Assembly: GCF_020524545.1 (NCBI RefSeq)
Contig: NZ_JAIVLG010000009.1
Location: 62,001 to 126,000 of the forward strand
DNA length: 64,000 nt
Source: Microbacterium paraoxydans
GTDB taxonomy: Bacteria; Actinomycetota; Actinomycetes; Actinomycetales; Microbacteriaceae
Reading direction: 5' to 3'
How positions within the stretch are numbered: the stretch's first letter is position 1; each line of letters starts with the position of its first letter. Position numbers and translations under genes: made by a program. Positions 26,076-32,909 of this stretch are shown piece by piece. Under the pieces are notes generated by a model. That model ran no database searches and was not told where the DNA came from. It saw only the letters and a program-made list of their open reading frames with translations.

Positions 26076-27110
26076 TCAGGCGCTCTTCCCGATCCGTCGC
26101 CGCCGGCGCAGGGCGGCCGAGGCGACGGCGACGAGCGTGCCGACCGTCACGCCGATGACCGTCTCGATCGCGCGATCCTGCAGGAGCACGTCGACGGGCG
26201 CCGGGGCGGCGAGGTGCACCATGAGCAGCGCGAGCGGTGTGATGAACACCATCGCGATGCCGTAGTTGCGCCCGACGAAGAGTTCGGCGGCGGCCTGCAG
26301 CATCACCACGAGGGCGATGACCGCGAGGGGCGGCAGGTCGAAGGCGAGGATCCCGGCTGCGACGAGCACCCCGAGCAGCGTCCCGAGCAGACGCTGGATC
26401 CCGCGGATCACGCGGGCGTTGAGCTGTGGGCCGCTGACGGCGGCGACCGCTCCGACGGCCGCCCAGTACCAGTGGGAGTCCATGATCAGCAGCCCGGCGA
26501 CGCCCGCCCCGACGATCGCGATGCCGACCGACAGCGCCATCTCCCGGGCGATCGGGCCCACGGGTTGCGGAGTCTTCGGCGGCACGTCGTCCGTGCGGCG
26601 GGTGAAGACGCCGACGAGCGCGGTGATCGATAGCCCGAACAGGACGCTCGGTCCGCCGACCAGCAGCACGTCGCCGAAGGAGGCGACGGTGGCCGGGATG
26701 GTCGCGCACGCTCCGACCGCGAAAACCGGGAACAGCGGCCCCGGCGGGTGCCAGCGCATCGTGTAGGCGAGCAGGGTGACGGCGGAGGCGATCACGGCGA
26801 CGACGAGGATGCTGACCGCAGCGGGGACGGCGAGGGCCGACAGCGCGGTGCCGACGAGCATCGACGCGAGGATGATCCCGCCGGCGCTCGCCTGCATCCG
26901 GATGCGATCGCGGAACACGTCATGACGCCCGTACAGGGCGGCGAAGGCGCCGAAGCTCGCATAGATGCTCAGGTCGAGGCGGCCCAGCATCCACAGCACG
27001 AGCAATGGCGCCGCCACGCTGATCGCCGCTCGGAGGGCCACTCGGTGATCACCGCGGTGCGGTTCGACGCGGAGGACGCCCGTCCATACTCTTCCCCGGG
27101 ATTCCGCCAC
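26076..27110 (-). CDS. FUSC-family membrane protein
   Basis: A 344-residue FUSC/aromatic acid exporter-like protein. It has two blocks of about five hydrophobic helices separated by a charged loop (TRRTDDVPPKTPQPVGPIAREM). The FUSC signatures YASFGAFAALYGRHD in block one and YWAAVGAVAAVSGPQLNARVIRGIQRLLGTLLGV in block two (R-G-x-x-R-x-x-G-T-x-x-G) are present. Start is a GTG at 27110 with GGA just upstream, overlapping the end of the hydrolase gene by 62 bases. It probably exports aromatic or other organic acids; the co-transcribed hydrolase and TetR regulator would fit a detoxification operon. Confidence 0.85.
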   Translation of the reverse strand: MAESRGRVWTGVLRVEPHRGDHRVALRAAISVAAPLLVLWMLGRLDLSIYASFGAFAALYGRHDVFRDRIRMQASAGGIILASMLVGTALSALAVPAAVSILVVAVIASAVTLLAYTMRWHPPGPLFPVFAVGACATIPATVASFGDVLLVGGPSVLFGLSITALVGVFTRRTDDVPPKTPQPVGPIAREMALSVGIAIVGAGVAGLLIMDSHWYWAAVGAVAAVSGPQLNARVIRGIQRLLGTLLGVLVAAGILAFDLPPLAVIALVVMLQAAAELFVGRNYGIAMVFITPLALLMVHLAAPAPVDVLLQDRAIETVIGVTVGTLVAVASAALRRRRRIGKSA

Positions 27111-27999
27111 CGATCCAGCCTACGTCCGACGGGGCCGGCGCCGGACGGGTCAGCCCGCCCGTCACGAGCGCGACGACTGCGTCGAGCGTCGCATCCGCCG
27201 ACAGTACGCGGGTGTGTCCGAACCCTTCGGTGCGCAGCAGGCGGGAGCGCTCGCCGTGGGCCGCGTGCAGCCGGAGGGAATCGGAGTCCGGCATCCGTCC
27301 GTCATCGCGGTCGTGCACGACCAGCAGTGCGGTCTGCGCCGGAAGCGGATACCGTACGGCGTCGTAGCGCGCCCGCATCGTGGCTTGATCCAGGTCGAGC
27401 CGTCGGCGGAATCGCTCCGAGAGTCGCGCGGTCGTCGGAGGATCGAGGCGGAGCTCCCGCGCGAACTCCGCGAGGAAGGCGTCGGGCCCGGCTGCTCCGG
27501 CGATCGCGACGACCGCGTCGGTGGGCACCGTGGATCGGGCGGCCGTCAACGCGGCGAAGGCCCCGAACGAGTGGCCGACGATCGCAGTGAAGGGGCCGTG
27601 GGCGGTGTGCAGCTGTTCGGCGGCGTCGACCCAGTCGCGCACATCGGTGCGGCCGCCGGCGGAGTCGCCGTGGGCGGGCGCGTCGAAGGCGAGCACGCGG
27701 AAGCCCTCTGCGACGAGTTCGCGCACGAGCGGTGCGAACTGCGAGGCCCGTCCGCGCCACCCATGCAGGAGCAGCACTGCGCGGGGGCCGCGGCCCCACT
27801 CGTACGTCGACACGTCGACGCCTCGCACGCGCAGACTCCCGAGGCGCGCGTCGTCGAACGTCGGGGTGTCGGCGTCGCGCACCGGCATCCGGGGAGAGGT
27901 GCTGAAGAAGAGGCGGTACGCGAGGTCGCCCGCGAGCGCGGGGGAGACGCGGGCTGCGGCGTGGATGCCGCGGGTGAGCAGCACGGGGATCGACGGCAT
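27049..27999 (-). CDS. Alpha/beta-hydrolase
   Basis: A 316-residue serine hydrolase. VLLLHGWRGRASQFAPLV carries the oxyanion HG motif, VLAFDAPAHGDS follows, and the nucleophile elbow is GHSFGAF. VVHDRDDGRMP holds the acid and EGFGHTRVL the catalytic His. The ATG at 27999 is preferred to one at 28020 because GAAAGGG lies 4 bases before it. Its 3' end overlaps the FUSC gene. It is divergent from a TetR gene across two 23-bp tandem operator-like repeats. Confidence 0.87.
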   Translation of the reverse strand: MPSIPVLLTRGIHAAARVSPALAGDLAYRLFFSTSPRMPVRDADTPTFDDARLGSLRVRGVDVSTYEWGRGPRAVLLLHGWRGRASQFAPLVRELVAEGFRVLAFDAPAHGDSAGGRTDVRDWVDAAEQLHTAHGPFTAIVGHSFGAFAALTAARSTVPTDAVVAIAGAAGPDAFLAEFARELRLDPPTTARLSERFRRRLDLDQATMRARYDAVRYPLPAQTALLVVHDRDDGRMPDSDSLRLHAAHGERSRLLRTEGFGHTRVLSADATLDAVVALVTGGLTRPAPAPSDVGWIGGGIPGKSMDGRPPRRTAPR

Positions 28000-28022
28000 G
28001 GGGACCCTTTCGCCAAACAATA

Positions 28023-28068
28023 CGAACGATCATACGTATACTAGGCGAACGATCGTTCGTATACTAGG
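28023..28068. promoter_or_regulatory. Tandem 23-bp repeats with perfect 14-bp palindrome, TetR operator pair
   Basis: Two directly adjacent 23-bp copies (28023-28045 and 28046-28068) differ at two positions. The second contains the perfect palindrome CGAACGATCGTTCG; the first has it with two changes. Each ends in TATACT, a -10-like hexamer. This fills the 72-base gap between the divergent hydrolase and TetR genes. Confidence 0.7.
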
Positions 28069-28071
28069 AGG

Positions 28072-28716
28072 ATGTCGATCCATACGGTGCAGGACGGGCG
28101 GCGGGCTCGTGGCGATGCCTCCCGTCGCATCGTGCTGCACAGCGCGACCGATCTCGCCTCCGTCGAAGGTCTGGACGGGCTGACTATTGGGAGGCTCGCC
28201 GAGGCCTCCGGGTCGAGCAAGAGCAGCATCGCCACGCTCTTCCGCAGCAAGGAGGGCCTGCAGCTCGCCACGGTCGAGGCCGCGAGGGAGATCTTCACCT
28301 CCCGGGTCGTCGAGCCCGCTCGGGAGCATCCGCGGGGTGTCCACCGCCTCGCCGCGCTGCTGCGCAACTCCCTCGCCTATTCGAAGGATCGGGTCTTCAG
28401 CGGGGGATGCTTCTTCGCCGCCACCGCGGCCGACGTGGACTCGAAGTCCGGACCCGTCCGTGACGCGGTGCGTGCGGCGCTGGTCGATTGGTACGGATAC
28501 CTCGAAGCCCAGCTCCGTCACGCGGTGGCCTCGGGGGAGATCGACGCCGATGCGGAGGTGCTCGCGTTCGAGCTCATCGCCTTGAACGAGCATGCCAACG
28601 CGCGCTCGCTGCTGATGGACGATGATCGCCCGTACGCGCTCGCCGCCGCGGCGATGCGCGGTCGCCTCCGTGCTGCCGGTGCGGAGGAGTCCGCGGTGGC
28701 GCTCCTCGACTTCTGA
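28072..28716 (+). CDS. TetR-family regulator
   Basis: A 214-residue TetR regulator. HTH: RRIVLHSATDLASVEGLDGLTIGRLAEASGSSKSSIATLFRSKEGLQLATVEAA. The C-terminal domain (GVHRLAALLRNSLAYSKDRVFSGGCFFAATAADVDSKSGPVRDAV) is of the TetR_C_16/YxaF-like kind. AGGAGG abuts the ATG directly (28066-28071), too close for normal use, while a TATACT at 28060-28065 would place transcription start at the ATG itself, so a leaderless mRNA is possible. It most likely represses itself and the divergent hydrolase-FUSC operon. Confidence 0.88.
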   Translation: MSIHTVQDGRRARGDASRRIVLHSATDLASVEGLDGLTIGRLAEASGSSKSSIATLFRSKEGLQLATVEAAREIFTSRVVEPAREHPRGVHRLAALLRNSLAYSKDRVFSGGCFFAATAADVDSKSGPVRDAVRAALVDWYGYLEAQLRHAVASGEIDADAEVLAFELIALNEHANARSLLMDDDRPYALAAAAMRGRLRAAGAEESAVALLDF

Positions 28717-28734
28717 CGCCGGAGCTGCGACGCG

Positions 28735-28770
28735 CGAAACGCCCCACCCGCTGCCGGATGAGGCGTTTCG
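28735..28770. terminator. Bidirectional hairpin terminator
   Basis: CGAAACGCC (28735-28743) and GGCGTTTCG (28762-28770) form a perfect 9-bp stem. It lies between the converging TetR and His-rich regulator genes. Confidence 0.6.
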
Positions 28771-28788
28771 TCGATGGTGTGCAGGGCG

Positions 28789-29454
28789 TCAGGCGTCGCG
28801 ACCGCGGGCGAAGCCGGCGTCGAAGCCGCGCTCGAACGCGCGCTGAGCCTTGCGTCCGGACGGAGCGTGTCCGTGCGGGTGGCCGTGCTCGTGCGGGTGG
28901 CCGTGCTCGTGCGGGTGGCCATGACGGCATCCGTGCTCGGTGTCGGTGCCCGGGCCGAAGTCCCGGCGGAACGGGTGGCCGAACCCGTGGCGGGCCCCGC
29001 GACCAAGGCGGTGGCCGCCGAATCCGTGGCGACGCCCGCGGGGAAGAGGGGTCTCCTCGTCCCAGCCGAACGCGCGTGCGATCTTCTCCAGCGACGCCAG
29101 CGTGGTGGCCATGTCCTCGGCGGGCACGGCATCGGCGACCTTCGCGCGGATCTCGTCCACGATGGCGCCCAGGCGATCCTTCGCCGCGCGACCATCGTCG
29201 GTGAGTGCCCAGCCGTCGCCGTCGGCGGCGACCCAGCCGCGCTCGATCAGGCCGTGCAGCTTGTGCGTGTTCAGCGGACGATCCGGCGCGACGGTGCCGT
29301 CGACGGCGTTGAGGATCCGCCAGTCGCGGCGGTTCGCGTGCTCGCTGTCGAAGGCGGCGGCGAACTCGGCCGCCATCAGGCGGTCGGCGGCCTTCAGCCA
29401 ATAGCCGAACGGGCGGGTGGTGTTCTCGGAGTTGTGTGATTCAGAGGTGTTCAT
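28789..29454 (-). CDS. His-rich winged-helix regulator (MarR/PadR-like)
   Basis: A 221-residue protein. Residues 10-120 form a winged helix (GYWLKAADRLMAAEFAAAFD, RDWRILNAVDG, LHGLIERGWVAADGDGWALTDDGRAAKDRL). The C-terminal third is very rich in His, Gly and Arg (RHGFGGHRLGRGARHGFGHP, then three HGHPHEHG-type units) and ends RAFERGFDAGFARGRDA. The His repeats come from an 18-bp unit repeated in the DNA at 28873-28920. GAAGGA lies 6 bases before ATG 29454. It is divergent from a second His-rich MarR-type gene. A metal-responsive role is suggested by the His tract only. Confidence 0.8.
   Translation of the reverse strand: MNTSESHNSENTTRPFGYWLKAADRLMAAEFAAAFDSEHANRRDWRILNAVDGTVAPDRPLNTHKLHGLIERGWVAADGDGWALTDDGRAAKDRLGAIVDEIRAKVADAVPAEDMATTLASLEKIARAFGWDEETPLPRGRRHGFGGHRLGRGARHGFGHPFRRDFGPGTDTEHGCRHGHPHEHGHPHEHGHPHGHAPSGRKAQRAFERGFDAGFARGRDA
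28873..28920. repeat. 18-bp tandem repeat encoding His-rich tract
   Basis: The unit GTGCGGGTGGCCGTGCTC occurs at 28873-28890 and 28891-28908, and its first 12 bases again at 28909-28920. On the minus strand it encodes repeats of the HEHGHP type in the regulator, so the array can vary in copy number in frame. Confidence 0.85.
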
Positions 29455-29485
29455 GGGAAGTCCTTCGTTGTCCGTGTGCATGTGT

Positions 29486-29535
29486 ATGTCACAGTGCATG
29501 TATATGTAGTGTGACATGAAGTTGGAATGCATGTC
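29486..29535. promoter_or_regulatory. Repeat-rich operator region between the two His-rich regulators
   Basis: ATGTCACA (29486-29493) and TGTGACAT (29510-29517) are perfect inverted repeats, and GACATG (29513-29518) with CATGTC (29530-29535) another. A direct repeat of GTGCATGT[G/A]TATGT occurs at 29476-29489 and 29494-29507. The region is AT-rich against its surroundings and has TTGGAA (29522-29527) and TAAAAT (29546-29551), 18 bases apart, as a promoter for the plus-strand gene. Confidence 0.65.
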
Positions 29536-29557
29536 AAGTCGCATGTAAAATCGAGAG

Positions 29558-30139
29558 GTGACCCCAGACTCGAACGACGCCCAGCCGGATCCCGCCGAGG
29601 CCATCGCCCAGGCTCTGTCCCGCTTGCGTGGACGCCGTCAGGGAGAGCGCGGTCCCGGCGGGCGAGGTGGGGCCGGTCGTGGTCAGGGCGGCCCGCACGG
29701 CTGGCACGGTGGGCCGCACGGCGACGATGCGCATGACCACTTCGATCACCATCGTGGACACCCGGGCATGCCACCCTGGATGGCGGACCCCTCCGGACGC
29801 CTCGGTGGTCCTGCCCGCATGCGGATGCTGGAGGCGCTGGCCGCGGCCGCGGCTCCGCTCAGTGTGAGCGACCTCGGTGCGGCGATCGGCGTCGACCAGC
29901 CGCGGGCATCACGGCTTGTCCAGCAGGGCGTCGAGCGTGGCTATGTGCGTCGCGAGGCCGACCCCGACGACGCGCGGCGCACGCGCATCGCGCTGACCGA
30001 CGAGGGACGCCGTATCGCCCGCGGCATGCGCGGAGAGCGGCGCGAGATGCTGCGGACTGCGCTCGCCTCGTTCACCGAGGAGGAGCGTGTCGAACTCGCC
30101 AGGCTGCTGAACAAGCTCGCAGACAACTGGCAGCGCTGA
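29558..30139 (+). CDS. MarR-family regulator with His-rich N-terminal extension
   Basis: A 193-residue regulator. Residues 1-75 are an extension rich in Gly, His and Asp (GGPHGWHGGPHGDDAHDHFDHH and RGHPGMPPWM), then a MarR winged helix (RMRMLEALAAAAAPLSVSDLGAAIGVDQPRASRLVQQGVERGYVRREADPDDARRTRIALTDEGRRI) and a C-terminal dimer helix. It starts with GTG, and the TAAAAT at 29546-29551 would put transcription start on this codon, so it may be leaderless. The MarR domain is standard; the metal-ligand-like extension is not, and mirrors the tail of its divergent neighbour. Confidence 0.85.
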   Translation: MTPDSNDAQPDPAEAIAQALSRLRGRRQGERGPGGRGGAGRGQGGPHGWHGGPHGDDAHDHFDHHRGHPGMPPWMADPSGRLGGPARMRMLEALAAAAAPLSVSDLGAAIGVDQPRASRLVQQGVERGYVRREADPDDARRTRIALTDEGRRIARGMRGERREMLRTALASFTEEERVELARLLNKLADNWQR

Positions 30140-30142
30140 GTT

Positions 30143-30230
30143 CGTTCACAACTCCGGAAGAAATCGGCGACCCGCCGTCTGAACGCCCCCTGAGGCGCGG
30201 TTTCGGCCCGTTTCTCCGGAGTTGTGAACG
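30143..30230. repeat. 88-bp element with 16-bp perfect inverted ends, probable bidirectional terminator
   Basis: CGTTCACAACTCCGGA (30143-30158) and TCCGGAGTTGTGAACG (30215-30230) are perfect complements. The arms continue with GAAA/TTTC after one bulged base. The 56-base centre has smaller GC stems. It fills the gap between converging genes, with the T-tract-like TTTC, so it may terminate both; the long arms also resemble a short mobile palindrome. Confidence 0.6.
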
Positions 30231-30241
30231 GGAGCCTCCCG

Positions 30242-31648
30242 TCAGCGCGGCGCCTTCACGGGAAGCAGCAGCAGGAAGCCGGCGAGCAGCACGATCACGA
30301 TGCCCAGGATGCCGAACGCGGTCTGAGCCGTGAGGACGATCAGCAGGGTCCACGCGCCGGAGGCCATCCAGCTCGCCGCCCGCCCGGTGGTGGCGTACAG
30401 ACCGAAGATCTCGCCTTCGCGCCCGGCCGGGGTGACCCTGGCGAGGAAGGAGCGGGCCGCTGCCTGGGCAGGTCCGACGAACGCGCACAGGATCAGGCCG
30501 CCGATCCAGAACACCATGGCGCCGACGTCCCGCAGGAAGAACACCGCGAGGCCCGCGACGATCATCGAGCCGATCGAGATGAGGATGATCCGCTTCGGTC
30601 CGAGTCGATCGTCGAGTCGGCCTGCGGCGATCGTCGAGACTCCGGCGATCAGGTTCGCCGCGATGCCGAAGACGATGATGTCCTGAGTGCCGAACTTGAA
30701 GACTGCCGTCCCGATGATTGCACCGAAGGCGAAGACGCCGCCGAGTCCGTCACGGAACACCGCGCTCGCCAGCAGATACCAGAAGGTGGGCCGGGTCTCC
30801 TCGTTGCGGTAGAGCCCGGCGACGTCCTTGACGAGCAGGGGGTAGGAGGCGAAGAAGCCGACCTTGCGCTCCGGGCGGCCGAGCGAGGGCTCGGGCACAT
30901 TGAGGAAGATCGGGATGCTGAAGATGATCGCCCACACCGCGCAGCCGACCGCGATCAACCGGTAGGCGAGTCCGTTGTCGGTGGACATCCCGAACCAGTC
31001 GAAGGTGTCCAGCACGACGACGATCACCAGGGCGATGATGCCGCCGAGGTAGCCGAAGCCCCAGCCGAGCCCGGAGATGCGGCCGACGTTTCGAGGTGTG
31101 GCGATGCCGATGAGCATCGCGTTGGAGTTCACCGCGGCGATCTCCTGGAACACGGTCGCCGCCGAGATGAGCGCGACGCCCAGCCAGAACAGGCTCGGGG
31201 CCGGCTCCACGAACCACAGCCCGAGCATGCACAGGATCAGGGCACCGGTGCCGATCCCGAGCCAGAGCTTCTGCCGACCGGCGGCATCGGCGCGCTGGCC
31301 GAGCACCGGTGCGAGGAGCAGGATGCCGAAGGCGGCGATGGTGGACCCGAGGCCGAGCCCGGAGGCGAGGTCCGCCTCCGCCGCGATCCGGGCCGCATCG
31401 TCCTCGCTCAGAGCCGCGATGTCGGCGGGGAGGAAGGACTCGCTGACCAGATACAGCGCGGTGAAGACGAACGTGAGGATGACGGTGTTGAAGGGCTGGG
31501 TCGCCCAGTCCCACAGCGCCCAGGAGTAGACCTGCTTCCTGGGGGCGGGGGTCTCACCGCGGAGGTCGAGCCCGACGACGGCGACGGCGCCGCTGTTGGC
31601 AGTCGCTGCGGGCTCCGGGACGCCAGGGCGAGATTCGGGTTCGCTCAT
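30242..31648 (-). CDS. MFS transporter of the UMF1/Atg22-like family
   Basis: A 468-residue MFS protein. VYSWALWDWATQPFNTVILTFVFTALYLVSESF is the diagnostic first-helix signature of the UMF1 (Atg22-like) group; the charged insertion SEDDAARIAAEADLASG after helix 1 is also typical. About twelve helices follow (LGLGSTIAAFGILLLAPVLGQRAD, LGWGFGYLGGIIALVIVVVLD, FVGPAQAAARSFLARVTPAGREGEIFGLYATTGRAASW). ATG 31648 gives the usual family length; a longer reading adds a low-complexity leader. Atg22 effluxes amino acids from yeast vacuoles; bacterial substrates are not known. Confidence 0.87.
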   Translation of the reverse strand: MSEPESRPGVPEPAATANSGAVAVVGLDLRGETPAPRKQVYSWALWDWATQPFNTVILTFVFTALYLVSESFLPADIAALSEDDAARIAAEADLASGLGLGSTIAAFGILLLAPVLGQRADAAGRQKLWLGIGTGALILCMLGLWFVEPAPSLFWLGVALISAATVFQEIAAVNSNAMLIGIATPRNVGRISGLGWGFGYLGGIIALVIVVVLDTFDWFGMSTDNGLAYRLIAVGCAVWAIIFSIPIFLNVPEPSLGRPERKVGFFASYPLLVKDVAGLYRNEETRPTFWYLLASAVFRDGLGGVFAFGAIIGTAVFKFGTQDIIVFGIAANLIAGVSTIAAGRLDDRLGPKRIILISIGSMIVAGLAVFFLRDVGAMVFWIGGLILCAFVGPAQAAARSFLARVTPAGREGEIFGLYATTGRAASWMASGAWTLLIVLTAQTAFGILGIVIVLLAGFLLLLPVKAPR

Positions 31649-31711
31649 GGGGGAAGTCTGGCGGCCTCCGGTGAACGTCCGGTGACGGCGCGCCGCGTCG
31701 ACACCTCCGAC

Positions 31712-31770
31712 TTCGAATCGCGCAACTGGTCGGATCTCCGGCCCGGATACCGCCATTCACGCGATTCGAA
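31712..31770 (-). terminator. Inverted repeat downstream of the Lrp gene
   Basis: TTCGAATCGCG (31712-31722) and CGCGATTCGAA (31760-31770) are perfect 11-bp inverted repeats with a 37-base loop. It sits 21 bases after the stop of the Lrp gene and upstream of the MFS start, so it could be a terminator or a regulatory site. Confidence 0.5.
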
Positions 31771-31790
31771 AGGTAGCGGGGGCGATGGGG

Positions 31791-32687
31791 TCAGTCCGTG
31801 CGGAGGGGACGGAGCGTGCGGGCGTAGTCCTCCTTGAGGACCGCGAGATGCAGCCAGGCCTCGATGCGCGTCACGCCGGGCAGCGCACGCAGCCGCTCCA
31901 GGCTCGCATACAGCGCTCCGGCCGAGGGCTCGACGAGCGTGGCCACCGCGTCGAAGCGACCGAGGGTGCGTGCGGCGAAGTCCACCCCGCGCCCGCGCCG
32001 CAGCTCGTCGATCACAGCTCCGTCGTCGTCGCCGAGCGTCATGCCGACTCCCATCGACAGCTGCCGGTGCGCGAGCCCGCGTGCCTCGACCGCGCTGATC
32101 TTGATGACCCCGGCGTCGATCAGTCGCTGCACCCTGGTCGCCACGGCCGAGGGGGAGAGGCGCACCTCCTCACCCAGGGCGCGGAAACTCTCCCTGCCGT
32201 CCGCCTGAAGTCGCTCGATCAGCGCCTCGTCGATCAGATCGAGTGTGACGTCACCGTGGTACTCGGAGACGAAGAAGCCCTTGATCACGGTCGAGTAGAT
32301 GATGGTGCTGATGTCGTGGACGCCGTCGATCGCTCGGATGAGCGCGAGCAGATCGTGCAGTTCCGACATCGACCCGACGCGCACCTCGGTGACCACGTCG
32401 TGCGAGCCGCCGACAGCCGACACCAGCACGGTCTCGCTCATGTCGCGCAGGTGCTCGGCGACGTGCTCGACCGTTCCGTCGGTGCGGAGGGAGACGTGGG
32501 CGAGAACGTGCTGCCCGAGGAAGACCGGATCGACGGCGGCGACCACCCGGACCGTGCGGTCGGCGAGCATGGTCCGCAGCCGCGTCGCGACGGCCGCCCG
32601 CGACTGCCCGAGCCGTTCGGAGAGCGAGAGGATGCTGGCGCGACCGTCTTCCTGCAGCGCACGGATGAGTTCGGCATCGAAATCCAT
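31791..32687 (-). CDS. Double-module Lrp/AsnC-family regulator
   Basis: A 298-residue protein made of two consecutive Lrp/AsnC units. Unit one has DFDAELIRALQEDGRASILSLSERLGQSRAAVATRLRTM and a RAM-like domain to about residue 145. Unit two repeats it with LDLIDEALIERLQADGRESFRALGEEVRLSPSAVATRVQRL and a second RAM domain (MGVGMTLGDDDG to the end). Usual Lrp proteins are about 150 residues, so this is a tandem fusion, a form known in actinobacteria. It is divergent from the transporter/amidohydrolase/TPP enzyme/ureohydrolase operon and is its likely regulator, with an amino acid or derivative as effector. Confidence 0.9.
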   Translation of the reverse strand: MDFDAELIRALQEDGRASILSLSERLGQSRAAVATRLRTMLADRTVRVVAAVDPVFLGQHVLAHVSLRTDGTVEHVAEHLRDMSETVLVSAVGGSHDVVTEVRVGSMSELHDLLALIRAIDGVHDISTIIYSTVIKGFFVSEYHGDVTLDLIDEALIERLQADGRESFRALGEEVRLSPSAVATRVQRLIDAGVIKISAVEARGLAHRQLSMGVGMTLGDDDGAVIDELRRGRGVDFAARTLGRFDAVATLVEPSAGALYASLERLRALPGVTRIEAWLHLAVLKEDYARTLRPLRTD

Positions 32688-32788
32688 GGTTTCGCCTCGA
32701 TTCGTCAGATTCCCGCGAACGCACGGTTTGCCGCGCGCTTATCCAGTCTAGGAGCGCTCGTGCTGTCGAGAAGGAGAGCATTGCGCGG

Positions 32789-32836
32789 TTCTGCGATCAG
32801 AAGTTCAGTGAATACTCATTCTCGCTGGAGTTCTGA
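32789..32836. promoter_or_regulatory. Possible Lrp sites between divergent genes
   Basis: TTCTG-CGAT-CAGAA (32789-32802) is a perfect 5-bp inverted repeat, and TTCTGA recurs at 32831-32836 facing TCAGAA at 32797-32802. The 222-base gap is otherwise AT-richer than average and holds no ORF. Confidence 0.35.
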
Positions 32837-32909
32837 CCTTGCTGATGACTCCTCACGTCCGTAGCATCCTTCGCTATCCGACAACTTCCGCAAAGGAGCG
32901 GGCACCCTC

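Noticed and set aside
28873..28920. Possible CRISPR-like array
   Set aside because: The repeats are directly adjacent without spacers, encode a His-rich tract in frame, and no cas genes are near.
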